Source: Streptomyces sp. WP-1
GTDB lineage: Bacteria; Actinomycetota; Actinomycetes; Streptomycetales; Streptomycetaceae
Assembly (NCBI RefSeq): GCF_030450125.1
Contig: NZ_CP123923.1
Location: 7,554,768-7,618,767, forward strand
Direction: 5' to 3'
Length of the DNA stretch: 64,000 nt
Each line of letters opens with the position of its first letter. The first letter of the stretch is position 1. Below, piece after piece: positions 1-8,034 of the stretch. The notes beneath the pieces were generated by a model, which had not been told where the DNA came from, did not search any database, and saw only the letters and a list, made by a program, of their open reading frames with translations. Made by a program: the position numbers and the translations under genes.

Positions 1-2
1 AC

Positions 3-1118
3 ACGACCGCGTTCTGCGTCGGTGAAGCGAGCGCGATCGTGGACCCGGTACGGGCCGCCCGGCTGAACGTCCCCACCTCGATCGACGTCTACGGCGGCAG
101 CTCGGGGCTGGGACTGGAACTCCTCCACCACGTGCACCGGCCCCGCGTGCGTCCGACCGTGACCGCGCTGGCCCGGTGGACGGCGGAACAGTCCAGGAAC
201 CTCCCACCCGGCTTCTACACGGGCCGCACGGGCGTCGAACTCTTCCTCACCCAGGCGCAGTCGGCAGCAGGAGCCGGACCGTACGAGGACACGTGGTCCG
301 GGCACCCCGCCCTGCCGGACCGCGCACCGGACGGCGGCCCACCGGAGGCGGACCTGATCGCGGGCGCCGCCGGGATCGGCCTCGGCCGACTGCTGCTGGC
401 CCGCCACGCCCTCCGGGCCGGTCACCGGCACGCCGCACACCGGCACCTCGCCGTCGCCGCCGACTGCGACCGGATGCTGGCATCGGGCACCGCCCGGCTG
501 ACCCCGGCCGGCCCGGACACGACCGGCAGCGCCGCGCTCCGCGAGGGCATCGCCCACGGTGAGGCGGGCGTCGCCTGCTTCCTCCTCGAATACGGCGGCG
601 TGTCCGGGGACCCGGACGCGATCAGCCGCTCCGAGCAGGCCGGCGCCCACCTGGCCGCCGTGACACCGGACATCATCGCGGCGGCCACCGGGCCAGGAGC
701 GACACGCCGCTACGGCTCGTGGTGCCGGGGCCTGGCCGGCATCGGGACCGTACTCGTCCGTGCCGCCGAACGCCTCGACGAACCCGGATACCTCGACCTG
801 GCCCGGCGGACCGCGCGCGCCTGCGCCGCACTGGCACCCCGGATGCCGCTGGTCACGCAGTGCTGCGGGCTGGCCGGGGCGGGCGAGCTGATGGTGGATG
901 TCGCGGAGGCGTCCGGGTCCGAGGAGTTCTGGGACGCGGCCGAGACCATCGCCCTGCTCATCCTGATCCGCAGCGGCGGCACCTGGTCCCGGCCCGTGTT
1001 CCCGGACACCGGTCTCGCCCGGTCGAGCGCCACCTGGGCCGGCGGCTCCGCGGGCGTCCTGGCCTTCTTCAGACGACTGCGCGACCGGGGCGGCCCGCGG
1101 CTGGGCCGAGTCGCCTGA
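3..1118 (+). CDS. LanC-like cyclase domain protein (5' end cut by window)
   Basis: The reading frame is open from the left edge to the TGA at 1116-1118, so only the C-terminal ~370 residues are visible. The LanC signatures appear in order: GIAHGEAG, WCRGLAGIG and QCCGLAG. LanC domains form an alpha/alpha barrel around a zinc ion and add Cys thiols to dehydrated Ser/Thr to make lanthionine rings. The usual Cys/Cys-His zinc set is here Cys (in WCRG) plus Cys-Cys (CCG), the variant described for ProcM-type and some class IV enzymes, which tend to be more reactive and promiscuous. The missing N-terminus should show whether this is the cyclase part of a class II-IV lanthipeptide synthetase (lyase/kinase domains upstream) or a stand-alone LanC-like protein. 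No precursor peptide gene is visible downstream. Confidence 0.8.
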   Translation, partial: TTAFCVGEASAIVDPVRAARLNVPTSIDVYGGSSGLGLELLHHVHRPRVRPTVTALARWTAEQSRNLPPGFYTGRTGVELFLTQAQSAAGAGPYEDTWSGHPALPDRAPDGGPPEADLIAGAAGIGLGRLLLARHALRAGHRHAAHRHLAVAADCDRMLASGTARLTPAGPDTTGSAALREGIAHGEAGVACFLLEYGGVSGDPDAISRSEQAGAHLAAVTPDIIAAATGPGATRRYGSWCRGLAGIGTVLVRAAERLDEPGYLDLARRTARACAALAPRMPLVTQCCGLAGAGELMVDVAEASGSEEFWDAAETIALLILIRSGGTWSRPVFPDTGLARSSATWAGGSAGVLAFFRRLRDRGGPRLGRVA

Positions 1119-1404
1119 CCGCCGCCGACGTCGCGCACGGTGCCTGACATGGGTAATTCGTACGCGTCCCAGAACTGTGAGCGGCTCGTCGAGGATGCCG
1201 TTCTTGGCCGGGTCGGACACCTCGTCCGGCACGCCCGCCGGATTGCTCTCCCAGACGGCGGGGGACAGCGGCACTGCGGGGGACAGCGGCGCTGGGGATG
1301 GGAAACGCCCCGCGCCGCCGAGCGGACGCGTCGCGGGATCGGCCGAGGGCCTCCACGCTGGAAAGCGGGGGAGTGCGCGGACACAGGTGCGAAGGAGAGC
1401 CGGC

Positions 1405-1632
1405 ATGGCGAAGAAACGTGACGCGGGCAGCGAACTGAAGAAGGGCGATCACGTCACCTGGCGCAGCCACGGGAGCCAGGCCGAGGGTGACGTGGAGAAG
1501 GAGATCACCGGACGCACACAGGCCGCCGGCCGCACGGTGGACGCCTCGCCGGGCGACCCGCAGTACGAGGTGCGAAGCGAGAAGTCCGGCAGGACAGCGG
1601 TGCACAAGCCGTCCTCGCTGAAGAAGAAGTGA
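1405..1632 (+). CDS. DUF2945 (hypervirulence-associated TUDOR-like) small protein
   Basis: A 75-residue basic protein starting at ATG 1405 with a good AAGGAG site at 1392-1397. The sequence runs from a Lys-rich start (MAKKRDAG) through KKGDHVTWRSHGSQAEGDVE to an end in SLKKK. The motif 'GDHVxWxSHGxxAxGxV' is typical of DUF2945, a small SH3/TUDOR-like fold common in actinobacteria and often encoded next to a DUF3140 protein. A DUF3140-like stump follows directly in the same frame. The biochemical role is unknown; nucleic-acid or stress association is only suspected. The start is preferred over an upstream in-frame ATG at 1177 because the extension is low-complexity and lacks a ribosome site. 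Confidence 0.85.
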   Translation: MAKKRDAGSELKKGDHVTWRSHGSQAEGDVEKEITGRTQAAGRTVDASPGDPQYEVRSEKSGRTAVHKPSSLKKK

Positions 1633-1716
1633 ACCGGCCTGGACGGCGACGAGCGCAAAGAGGCCGGTCAGGCCTTTCATGAGCTGGTGGACATGACACC
1701 GGCCGAGCTGGAGTAG
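1633..1716 (+). pseudogene. DUF3140-like stump
   Basis: Directly after the DUF2945 stop, and in the same frame, 27 codons read through AFHELVDMTPAELE before a TAG at 1714-1716. The pattern FHELVxMTPAEL is the N-terminal signature of DUF3140 proteins, which are commonly encoded beside DUF2945. The rest of the domain is not found in any frame downstream, and there is no start codon or ribosome site of its own. The simplest reading is a remnant left by deletion of the partner gene. Confidence 0.5.
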
Positions 1717-2059
1717 TGGCCCGCCTCCGACCGGTCACGCCGCCGGGCCGCACCAGGACGGAGCCGAGGCCGCCACCGGGTCCCGTGTCACGAGCGTCGG
1801 CGCGCAGCGCGCCGCGGCCGCCCCGCCCGTGCCGCGATGGCGTCACCATGTCGCATGTGGTGGGACGGCAGCTCGCAGGCGCCTCGCCGGCCGACTTCGC
1901 GACGCGGTCGGAACGGACCACACGTACGCCGTGCCGCCGACTCATGGCGCTTGCCGCCGCACCGCCGCACCACCGCGACGACGTACGCTTGGATGTCGGC
2001 TTGTCGCCACCGCCCCGCGGCGAGCCGCCGCGCAACGCCCGCCGCCTCCGGAGCCCTCC
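1717..2059 (+). other. Intergenic stretch upstream of the Spl-like gene
   Basis: About 340 bp of very GC-rich sequence. Several open frames exist on both strands, but their Arg/Pro-rich composition is that of shadow frames. No RNA gene, clear promoter or repeat was seen. Confidence 0.5.
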
Positions 2060-3244
2060 ATGACCCGACCGTCCGCCACACCGGACGACGGCCGCGACGC
2101 GCTGTTCGGCCTGGAAGCCCTCGGTGCGCCGGACACCCCGCCCGCCGCGCGAGCAGCCGACGACGCGTTCCGGACCAGCGACACGGCCCGCCGTCTGCTG
2201 CCGGTACGGCAGATCTATGCCGAGCCCGCCGCCGCCGCGTCACCGCGCGGCCGGCAGGTGCTCGACCGGTTCCCGCACGCCCAGGTGATCGAGGTGGCCT
2301 CGCATTGGGGCATCCCCGGCCTCCACGGCAACGACGGCAATGTGGAGCGCTGGGTCCGCGTCAAGGGCGAGACGCTGGTCCTCGGGGTGAAGAAGAACCT
2401 GACCACCCGCCCCAACGGCCGGTCCGCCGACTGGATCGCCCCGGGTCCGTCCAACGGTTGCGCACTGGCCTGCTCCTACTGCTACGTGCCGCGCCGCAAG
2501 GGGTACGCCAACCCCATCACCGTCTTCACCAACACGGACCGGATCATCGCCCACCTGGGCCGCCACATCGCGCGACAGGGCAGGAAACCCGAACCCAACC
2601 AGTGCGACGACACGGCGTGGGTGTACGACATCGGGGAGAACGGCGACTGCGCGGTGGACGCCCTGATCTGCGACAACACGGCCGACCTGGTGCACGCCTT
2701 CAGGCGGTGGCCCACGGCCAAGGCATCCTTCGCCACGAAGTTCGTCAATCCCGACCTTTTGGGTTACGACCCGGGCGGCCGTACACGCATCCGGTTCTCC
2801 CTCATGCCGGCGGACGACTCGCGGCTCCTGGACCTGCGCACCTCGTCGGTCGACGGGCGCATCGCCGCCGCCGCGGACTTCCTGGACGCGGGCTACGAGG
2901 TGCACTTCAACCTCTCTCCCGTCGTGCTGCGCCCCGGATGGCGCGTCGCGTGGGCCGACCTGCTGAGGCACCTCGACGACGTGCTGCCGGAGCGGGTCAA
3001 ACGCCAGGCGGCGGCCGAGGTGATCATGCTCACCCACAACCAGGACCTGCACGAGGTCAACCTCGGCTGGCACCCCAGGGGCGAGAGCCTGCTCTGGCAG
3101 CCGCACCTCCAGCAGGCCAAGCGCTCAGAGAACGGCGCGCTGAACGTCCGCTACCGCAACCACGTCAAGGCACAAGCTCTGAACGACCTGCGCGAGCTGA
3201 TCGCGGCTCATGCGCCTTGGCTGCGGATCCGGTACGCGTTCTGA
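2060..3244 (+). CDS. Spore photoproduct lyase family radical SAM protein
   Basis: A 394-residue protein from ATG 2060, just after a GGAGCCC stretch; the longer in-frame extension to 1829 is Arg/Pro-rich and rejected. The radical SAM motif CxxxCxxC is at Cys134, Cys138 and Cys141 (CALACSYC), matching the four/three-residue spacing of SPL-family enzymes. Downstream stretches such as WVYDIGENGDCAVD, ATKFVNPDL and IMLTHNQD fit the family. Bacillus spore photoproduct lyase repairs the 5-thyminyl-5,6-dihydrothymine UV lesion; Streptomyces homologues are annotated by similarity and their substrate is not proven. It stands alone, convergent with the DedA gene. Confidence 0.85.
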   Translation: MTRPSATPDDGRDALFGLEALGAPDTPPAARAADDAFRTSDTARRLLPVRQIYAEPAAAASPRGRQVLDRFPHAQVIEVASHWGIPGLHGNDGNVERWVRVKGETLVLGVKKNLTTRPNGRSADWIAPGPSNGCALACSYCYVPRRKGYANPITVFTNTDRIIAHLGRHIARQGRKPEPNQCDDTAWVYDIGENGDCAVDALICDNTADLVHAFRRWPTAKASFATKFVNPDLLGYDPGGRTRIRFSLMPADDSRLLDLRTSSVDGRIAAAADFLDAGYEVHFNLSPVVLRPGWRVAWADLLRHLDDVLPERVKRQAAAEVIMLTHNQDLHEVNLGWHPRGESLLWQPHLQQAKRSENGALNVRYRNHVKAQALNDLRELIAAHAPWLRIRYAF

Positions 3245-3331
3245 GGTGCGTCCTGGGCAGTGCCGTCGCCGAGTTCTTCCGCCGCGACGGTCCTCACCGT
3301 GGTCACCGTGGTGCTGATCACGGGGATCGTC

Positions 3332-3985
3332 TCATCGGGGTACCGAGGGGTGGTCCTGTGCCTGCTGGTGGCGGCGCTTGAGCCAGGCGCGGGCGACGAA
3401 GGCCGCCAGGAGGAGGGCGAGGGCGGGCAGCAGCAGGAGCTGGTATCGCATGGCCTGGTGGTAGAGGGGGCCGATGTCGGTTCCGGCACCGTAGCCGAGC
3501 GCTGTCCATACGACCGTCCAGAAGGCGGCACCGAGCGCGTTGGCGGCGGAGAACCGCGGATGCGGAAGGCGGTTGGCACCGGCGAGCAGGCCGTTGGTCT
3601 GACGCAGTACGTCCACGAAGCGGGAGACCAGGACGATCGGTATGCCGCGACGCCGGTAAAACGTCTCGGCACGCGCGTAGCGCTGCGGGGTGAGGCCGAC
3701 GTAGCGCCCGTAACGGTCGATCAGCGTGCTGCCCCGGCGGCGGCCGAGCAGGTATGCGGCCTCTGCCGCGGCGGTGGCGGCCACCCAGGCGACCAGCGAG
3801 ACGGCGACGACGTTCATCCGGCCGGTGCCCGCGTACACGGCGGCCACGATGATCATCGTCTGCCCGGGAACGGGAATCAGCGCATTGTCCAGGCCCACCA
3901 GCAACGCCAGCGCCGCGTAGCCGCCCCGGTCCAGCAACGGTTGCAGATGTGCCAGCGCGCCGGGCAGCCCCGCATCGGCGCTCAC
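3332..3985 (-). CDS. DedA family membrane protein
   Basis: A 217-residue integral membrane protein. The start is taken at GTG 3985, preceded on the minus strand by GGGGGAG; the upstream extension is Arg-rich and lacks a hydrophobic pattern. The family signature is visible near the N-terminus (VGLDNALIPVPGQTMI), followed by a glycine-rich helix, the conserved VSRFVDVLRQTNGLLAG block (family F-x-R-hydrophobic-P/D-x-x-R-G/N) and a hydrophobic C-terminal helix. DedA/VTT-domain proteins act in phospholipid scrambling and envelope homeostasis, probably coupled to the proton-motive force. The gene converges on the Spl-like gene with under 90 bp between stops. Confidence 0.85.
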   Translation of the reverse strand: MSADAGLPGALAHLQPLLDRGGYAALALLVGLDNALIPVPGQTMIIVAAVYAGTGRMNVVAVSLVAWVAATAAAEAAYLLGRRRGSTLIDRYGRYVGLTPQRYARAETFYRRRGIPIVLVSRFVDVLRQTNGLLAGANRLPHPRFSAANALGAAFWTVVWTALGYGAGTDIGPLYHQAMRYQLLLLPALALLLAAFVARAWLKRRHQQAQDHPSVPR

Positions 3986-4305
3986 TCCTGCTCCCCCCGT
4001 GACGCGCACACACGCCCTTGCCGCGCCACGACCCCGCCGATCAGCCCGCCGATCAGCCCCCTTGACACCACCGACAGCTCCTCCTGTTGTGCGCACAGTC
4101 CCGATGGACGCGCGGTACCCGCTCTGGGCCGCGCAATGCAGCTTCCTCCGGTACGGCCGGCCTCGGCGAGCGCGACGCTGCTCCCCCCTGTTGAATACGG
4201 TGGCGTTCGTGTCTCGATTCGTTTCACTCGAATGGATCGATATGCTCAGCTTTTCCCGGGCAGGACCGTGAGAGGGATCATCAGGTCGACTTGCTGGGAG
4301 CAGAA

Positions 4306-4641
4306 TTGAGGAATCGCGCCATCACCTCCGTGGCCGTCGCCGCCGCTCTGTTCGGGCTGAGCACGGTACTGCCCGCGTCGGCCGCCCCGGCCCCTGCGGA
4401 CATCCGCTCCGGCCTGGACTGCGCCACCTGGATTCACAACAATGACCCGTTGACCGGCGGGGTGGATTGCACCAACAACACCAGCGGCCCGATCACCTTC
4501 CACGCCGACATCGTCTGCGGCTGGGCGCCGGACGTCCAAGGCAACTCCGTGACGGCGCAGCCGGGCCGTACCGAGGAGTCGGCGGGGCACTGCGCCGTCT
4601 ACTCCACCGGCATCGGCCACATCGGATGGACGGTGGAGTAG
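4306..4641 (+). CDS. Small secreted protein
   Basis: 111 residues beginning at TTG 4306, with GGGAG at 4296-4300. The first ~27 residues are a clear Sec signal peptide: basic MRNRAI, a hydrophobic core, then an Ala-x-Ala site in LPASAAPAP. The mature part of ~85 residues has four Cys (DCATW, VDCTN, IVCGW, GHCAV), suggesting two disulfides, and Asn/Thr-rich stretches. No known enzymatic motif is seen. The gene is monocistronic and converges on the small membrane protein gene at 4733. The function is unknown; an extracellular structural or binding role would fit. Confidence 0.65.
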   Translation: MRNRAITSVAVAAALFGLSTVLPASAAPAPADIRSGLDCATWIHNNDPLTGGVDCTNNTSGPITFHADIVCGWAPDVQGNSVTAQPGRTEESAGHCAVYSTGIGHIGWTVE

Positions 4642-4732
4642 CCTCACGAAGTCGCCTCCCGTGGCCGCGTGACCGGTTCGGGGGCCCCGGAGACACCCGT
4701 TCCGCGGGGCCGACGCTGGAGGCGGAACGCTG

Positions 4733-4996
4733 TCAGCCGGTCTCTCTCACCGAGTGCAGGGAGCCGTTGAGGGTGCCTTCCTGCTGTTCGTAGTGGGAGA
4801 GTGCGAGGCCGAGACCGATGAACGTCGGTGCCCATTCGCCGACGAAGATCCCCCATCGGTCGGCGCGCTCGACACCGGCCTTCTCGGCCTGCAGGCTCGC
4901 GAACCAGGAGACGAAGCTCAGACCGACCGAAGCCAGCCCGGCGATGTAAGCGTGCTCGCTGCGGATGCCCAGGTCGTGCATCTTCTTGATCACCAT
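4733..4996 (-). CDS. Small two-helix membrane protein of unknown function
   Basis: 87 residues from ATG 4996, with a GGAGAG element on the minus strand about 8 nt upstream. Two hydrophobic segments are visible, around residues 16-36 and 53-68, separated by a charged stretch (EKAGVERADRWG). The C-terminus is polar. Codon use at third positions is strongly G/C, as expected for a real gene. No family is recognised with confidence. It is transcribed alone, back to back with the hydrophobic peptide gene at 5249, with which it shares a ~250-bp intergenic region. Confidence 0.6.
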   Translation of the reverse strand: MVIKKMHDLGIRSEHAYIAGLASVGLSFVSWFASLQAEKAGVERADRWGIFVGEWAPTFIGLGLALSHYEQQEGTLNGSLHSVRETG

Positions 4997-5248
4997 GGGG
5001 CGCTCTCCGTTCTCGGGGTTGCCTGTCGGAGTATCCAGTCCCCGTACGCCCTATTCATCCCATATGGGTGCAGTTGTGATGAGGGTCGGGACGGGGCAGA
5101 CGGTCGGTCCCGTCATGGCCGAAGAATTCTGGGGACCAAGGGATGAGGGAGCCATCAGTGCTCGAAGGCGTCCTTCGTCTTCTCCCCGGCCGCACGAGGA
5201 GTGCCCTCGGCGATGGAGGGCATACGGCGGGTCAGGAGGTTGATAACC

Positions 5249-5419
5249 ATGGTTCCCCTTTTGCTCGTACTGCTTCTCGCGCTCATCCTTTTCGGCGCCG
5301 GGTTCGCCGTCCAGATTCTCTGGTGGGTGGCTCTGGTCGTCCTCGTGGTGTGGCTGCTCGGGTTCCTCGTGCGCTCCACGAACGCCGGCGGCGGCCGCGG
5401 CCGCTGGTACCGATGGTGA
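5249..5419 (+). CDS. Very hydrophobic 56-residue membrane peptide
   Basis: ATG 5249 is preceded by a near-perfect AGGAGG at 5234-5239, which decides the start. The peptide is almost entirely hydrophobic from MVPLLLVLLL through the Trp-containing stretch ILWWVALVVLVVW, then ends in a short Gly/Arg tail (GGGRGRWYRW). This is the layout of the small 'hydrophobic protein' (lmo0937/DUF5670-like) peptides common in Streptomyces. Two membrane passes are likely. Such genes are often stress-induced elsewhere, but that is not shown here. A strong terminator hairpin follows about 30 bp after the stop. Confidence 0.8.
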   Translation: MVPLLLVLLLALILFGAGFAVQILWWVALVVLVVWLLGFLVRSTNAGGGRGRWYRW

Positions 5420-5448
5420 CCTGACCGCACATCACACATCCGCCCTGT

Positions 5449-5478
5449 GGGGCCCGGCCGTTTGCTCGGCCGGGCCCC
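5449..5478 (+). terminator. Strong hairpin terminator
   Basis: A perfect 12-bp inverted repeat (GGGGCCCGGCCG, loop TTTGCT, then its complement) lies 30 bp after the stop of the hydrophobic peptide gene. It has no T-run, which is usual for Streptomyces terminators. Confidence 0.85.
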
Positions 5479-5903
5479 ATCGCGCACCACTACCGGCACT
5501 GCCCTGCTCAGCGATGGTGAGGCAACCGAGGGCGCCACTTCCGAGAATGCGCTGGTGGCCGCGGTGAATCCTGCCCGCCCAAGGCTGCGGAGGAGAGGGA
5601 TTGCGCCCGTTTGCTCCGGTGAGCGTACGAATCGCGTACCTTGCGCGTACGAAGTTCGAGTGGCGGAAACGACACGCAGATGCCGGGCCTCCTTCTCCTT
5701 GACGCTTTCTCTGTGCCGGGAAGGTGTGCGACGGTGGGAGGACAAACGAGACCGACCGGCCCGCTCCAAGCGCTGGTCTTTCGGGGAGCCGGGCGTTGCC
5801 CCCATCCCGGGCACCGGGCCCCTGCCATCGTCGTGGACCCCCTTTTCGCTACGGGGGCGCTCGTCTTTGGGCTCATCAACCCCCGGAAGGGGGCGCGCCC
5901 AGT
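5479..5903 (+). other. Intergenic stretch upstream of the STAS gene
   Basis: About 425 bp with no convincing gene on either strand. A GGAAGGGGG stretch near 5885-5893 is the probable ribosome site of the STAS gene. No clear promoter could be assigned. Confidence 0.5.
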
Positions 5904-6245
5904 ATGTACGCCACCACAACCCTCGACGGCACGTCGGCTCGCATATCGTGGCGCGGAGACGTCGATTTCGACACTCTGCCCGCGCTGCGCGCGGCCGCCG
6001 ACGCGCTACCGGCAGACGTGGCCGACCTGCTGTGGGACCTGAACGACGCGCCTTTCATGGACGTCACCGGTCTCCACTTCCTTTTCGCCCCCACTCAGGT
6101 CGACGGCCCGAACCGCCGGACGACCGTGACGGGCCTGCGCCAGCAGCCGCTGCGGCTGTTGCTCTTGGCCGCGGACCTCGACCCTGCCGCCTTTGACATC
6201 GCCCGCCTGCCTCCGGAATTTCGGCCGCCCCCGGACAGCTTCTGA
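5904..6245 (+). CDS. STAS-domain protein (anti-sigma factor antagonist type)
   Basis: 113 residues from ATG 5904, downstream of GGAAGGGGG. A single STAS domain is visible: beta-strand ARISWRGDVDF, a helix with DTLPALRAAADAL, then DLLWDLNDAPFMDVTGLHFLF, which corresponds to the phosphorylatable loop (usually DxSxxxFMDSTGL). The usual Ser at the phosphosite is Thr here (FMDVTGL). Such proteins bind or release HATPase anti-sigma factors depending on phosphorylation. It lies about 330 bp upstream of a SigB-type sigma factor gene and near a HATPase gene, so it is a candidate antagonist in that circuit. The C-terminus is short and Pro-rich. Confidence 0.75.
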   Translation: MYATTTLDGTSARISWRGDVDFDTLPALRAAADALPADVADLLWDLNDAPFMDVTGLHFLFAPTQVDGPNRRTTVTGLRQQPLRLLLLAADLDPAAFDIARLPPEFRPPPDSF

Positions 6246-6491
6246 GCGGCTCAGATGACGGCGTGCGCGCGCTCCCGCGAGTCCCGCTGCCGGAGTAGCT
6301 CCAGCGTCGAGGGCCAGGGCCTGGCCGTCCCGGGAAGAAGCGGGCACGGCCGGACCAGCGAACGCGGACACCGCGGGTTTCCCTTTGCCGCGCGGTCGCC
6401 GTGAGAAGCCGGCCTCGCTCGGGCGTGGAAACACGGATGGCAGCGGCTTGGCCCCGGGCCCTGCCCGACCCCCGGATCCGCAGGAACACAT
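6246..6491 (+). other. Intergenic stretch before the sigma factor promoter
   Basis: GC-rich sequence without a supported gene on either strand. Together with the promoter candidate at 6492-6516 and the leader to 6578, the gene-free interval is about 330 bp. Confidence 0.5.
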
Positions 6492-6516
6492 GCATGAAGG
6501 CAAAATGGCGGGGTAA
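6492..6516 (+). promoter_or_regulatory. Candidate SigB-type promoter for the sigma factor gene
   Basis: GCAT at 6492-6495, a 15-nt spacer, then GGGTAA at 6511-6516. This is close to the actinobacterial SigB/SigF-class promoter pattern (GNNT, 14-16 nt, GGGTAY), differing at the last base. It lies 62 bp upstream of the sigma factor start, so the sigma factor could transcribe its own gene, as several SigB-class factors do. The match is short and could be chance. Confidence 0.35.
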
Positions 6517-6578
6517 TCGGAGCTCCGAAAGTTGATCTGACGGTCGGCTGCGATGCCGACGCCACCTCGGGAGGGGAC

Positions 6579-7424
6579 ATGCCGCTCATGACCACGATGG
6601 CAACCGGCACGCGGGTCACCGGCCTGCCCGATGTGGTCGAGCCCTCCAAGGTGGCGCCCAAGGACGCCCGCGATCTCTCCCGGCTCTTCTTCGAACAGCT
6701 GGCGACGCTGGAGGAGGGCACGGCCGAGCACAGCTACGCCCGCAACACGCTGATCGAGATGAACATGTCGCTGGTCCGCTACGCGGCCGGCCGGTTCCGC
6801 AGCCGGGGACCGGAGGAGATGGAGGACATCGTCCAGGTCGGCATGATCGGCCTGATCAAGGCGATCGACCGGTTCGAGCTGTCCCGCGAGGCGGAGTTCA
6901 CCTCCTTCGCGATCCCCTACATCGTCGGTGAGATCAAGCGGTTCTTCCGGGACACCACCTGGGCCGTGCATGTGCCCCGGCGGCTCCAGGAGGCCCGGGT
7001 CCAGCTCGCCCGGGCGACGGAGGAGCTGCGCGGACGCCTGGACCGCGAGCCGACGGTCAAGGAGCTGTCGGAGCTGATGAGCCTGCCCGAGGACGAGGTG
7101 CGCGAGGCCCGGCTGGCCTCGAACGGCTACAACTCCTCCTCCCTGGACGCCACCCTCAACGGCAGCGAGGACGGCGAGTCCGTGCTGCGGGACTTCATCG
7201 GCGCCGAGGACACCGCGCTGGAGCTGGTGGAGGACTTCCACGCCCTGGCGCCGCTGATCGCCGGGCTGGAGGAGCGGGACCGGCGGATCATCCACCTGCG
7301 GTTCGTCGAGGAACTCACCCAGGCGGAGATCGGCGAGCGCCTGGGCGTCTCCCAGATGCACGTCTCCCGGCTGCTCTCCCGCTGCCTGGCCCGCCTGCGC
7401 GAGGGCATGCTCACCACCGGCTGA
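6579..7424 (+). CDS. SigB/SigF/SigG-subfamily RNA polymerase sigma factor
   Basis: 281 residues from ATG 6579, preceded by GGGAGGGG. Region 2 is clear (NMSLVRYAAGRFRSRG, then DIVQVGMIGLIKAIDRFE and FTSFAIPYIVGEIKRFFRD), followed by the WAVHVPRRLQEAR region 3 start typical of SigB/SigF-class factors. The region 4 helix-turn-helix is LTQAEIGERLGVSQMHVSR. There is no ECF or HrdB-like architecture. These sigma factors direct general-stress and developmental genes in Streptomyces and are held inactive by HATPase anti-sigma factors. Neighbouring STAS, HATPase and PP2C genes are the expected control partners. A SigB-type promoter candidate lies upstream. Confidence 0.95.
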   Translation: MPLMTTMATGTRVTGLPDVVEPSKVAPKDARDLSRLFFEQLATLEEGTAEHSYARNTLIEMNMSLVRYAAGRFRSRGPEEMEDIVQVGMIGLIKAIDRFELSREAEFTSFAIPYIVGEIKRFFRDTTWAVHVPRRLQEARVQLARATEELRGRLDREPTVKELSELMSLPEDEVREARLASNGYNSSSLDATLNGSEDGESVLRDFIGAEDTALELVEDFHALAPLIAGLEERDRRIIHLRFVEELTQAEIGERLGVSQMHVSRLLSRCLARLREGMLTTG

Positions 7425-7442
7425 CCCTCCTCGGCCGTGCTC

Positions 7443-7486
7443 GCCGACTCCCACCGTGTGGCTCGATGCCGACTCCCACTGTGCGG
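7443..7486 (+). repeat. Imperfect 19-bp direct repeat
   Basis: Two copies (7443-7461 and 7468-7486) beginning GCCGACTCCCAC and matching at 17 of 19 positions, located between the convergent ends of the sigma factor and HATPase genes. Confidence 0.6.
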
Positions 7487-7509
7487 TCGACGCAGGTCGA
7501 TGGAGCGGG

Positions 7510-8022
7510 TCAGCGCAGCCGGAGGTGGGCCACGATCTGCTTGCCGGTCGTCAAGGCGGTGTGATGGAGCCGGTCGCACAGCAGCGTGACAAGACGAAGG
7601 CCGTGACCGCCGGGCCGGCCTGGATCCGGAGCGGGCATCACGGGCAGGCGGGGGGAGCTGTCGCGGACGGTGATCCGCAGCAGGGTGGCATCGGGCGTCA
7701 GTTCCAGCGTCAGGGCTCCGGGGCCGGGAGCGTGCCGGATCGCGTTCGTGACCAGCTCGCTCACGACGAGCTGGGCGTCCTGGCTCGGCCGCTCGTCGGG
7801 ACGGTGGCCCGCCTCGTCGAGCAAGACGCGTACGGCGTGTCTGGCATCGGTGATCGACGTGTGCGTCGCGTCCCACGCCATGCTGTATCGCAGGGGCAAA
7901 GGGAGTCCTTGTTCGCGTGTCGTCTGCTGGCTGAGCGGGGTGACCATGAAAGCGATCCCGGAGTCTGTCTTCGCGTCTTGACCGTTCGCGCTGTTGCGTC
8001 TACCCACGGTTGGCTTCGTCAT
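7510..8022 (-). CDS. HATPase_c anti-sigma factor (RsbW-like serine kinase type)
   Basis: 170 residues from ATG 8022; an internal Met at residue 26 (7947) is an alternative start. The GHKL ATPase N-box is SELVTNAIRHA, followed by a D-x-S-x-x-x-P (RDSSPRLPVMP) G1-like motif and the G2 region GGHGLRLVTLLCDR. This single-domain form is the standard Streptomyces RsbW-like anti-sigma kinase, which binds a sigma factor and phosphorylates STAS antagonists. The upstream minus-strand gene encodes a STAS protein ending 12 nt before this start, so the two are probably co-transcribed as antagonist and kinase. The gene converges on the sigma factor gene. Confidence 0.85.
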   Translation of the reverse strand: MTKPTVGRRNSANGQDAKTDSGIAFMVTPLSQQTTREQGLPLPLRYSMAWDATHTSITDARHAVRVLLDEAGHRPDERPSQDAQLVVSELVTNAIRHAPGPGALTLELTPDATLLRITVRDSSPRLPVMPAPDPGRPGGHGLRLVTLLCDRLHHTALTTGKQIVAHLRLR

Positions 8023-8034
8023 GAGAGCGCGTCG

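Noticed and set aside
1829..2059. N-terminal extension of the Spl-like enzyme
   Set aside because: Arg/Pro/Ala-rich residues unlike the family; an ATG behind a purine-rich stretch at 2060 gives the usual N-terminus.
5059..5068. CCCATATGGG palindrome between the divergent small-membrane-protein genes
   Set aside because: Only 10 bp, no second copy or consensus match; kept as a curiosity only.
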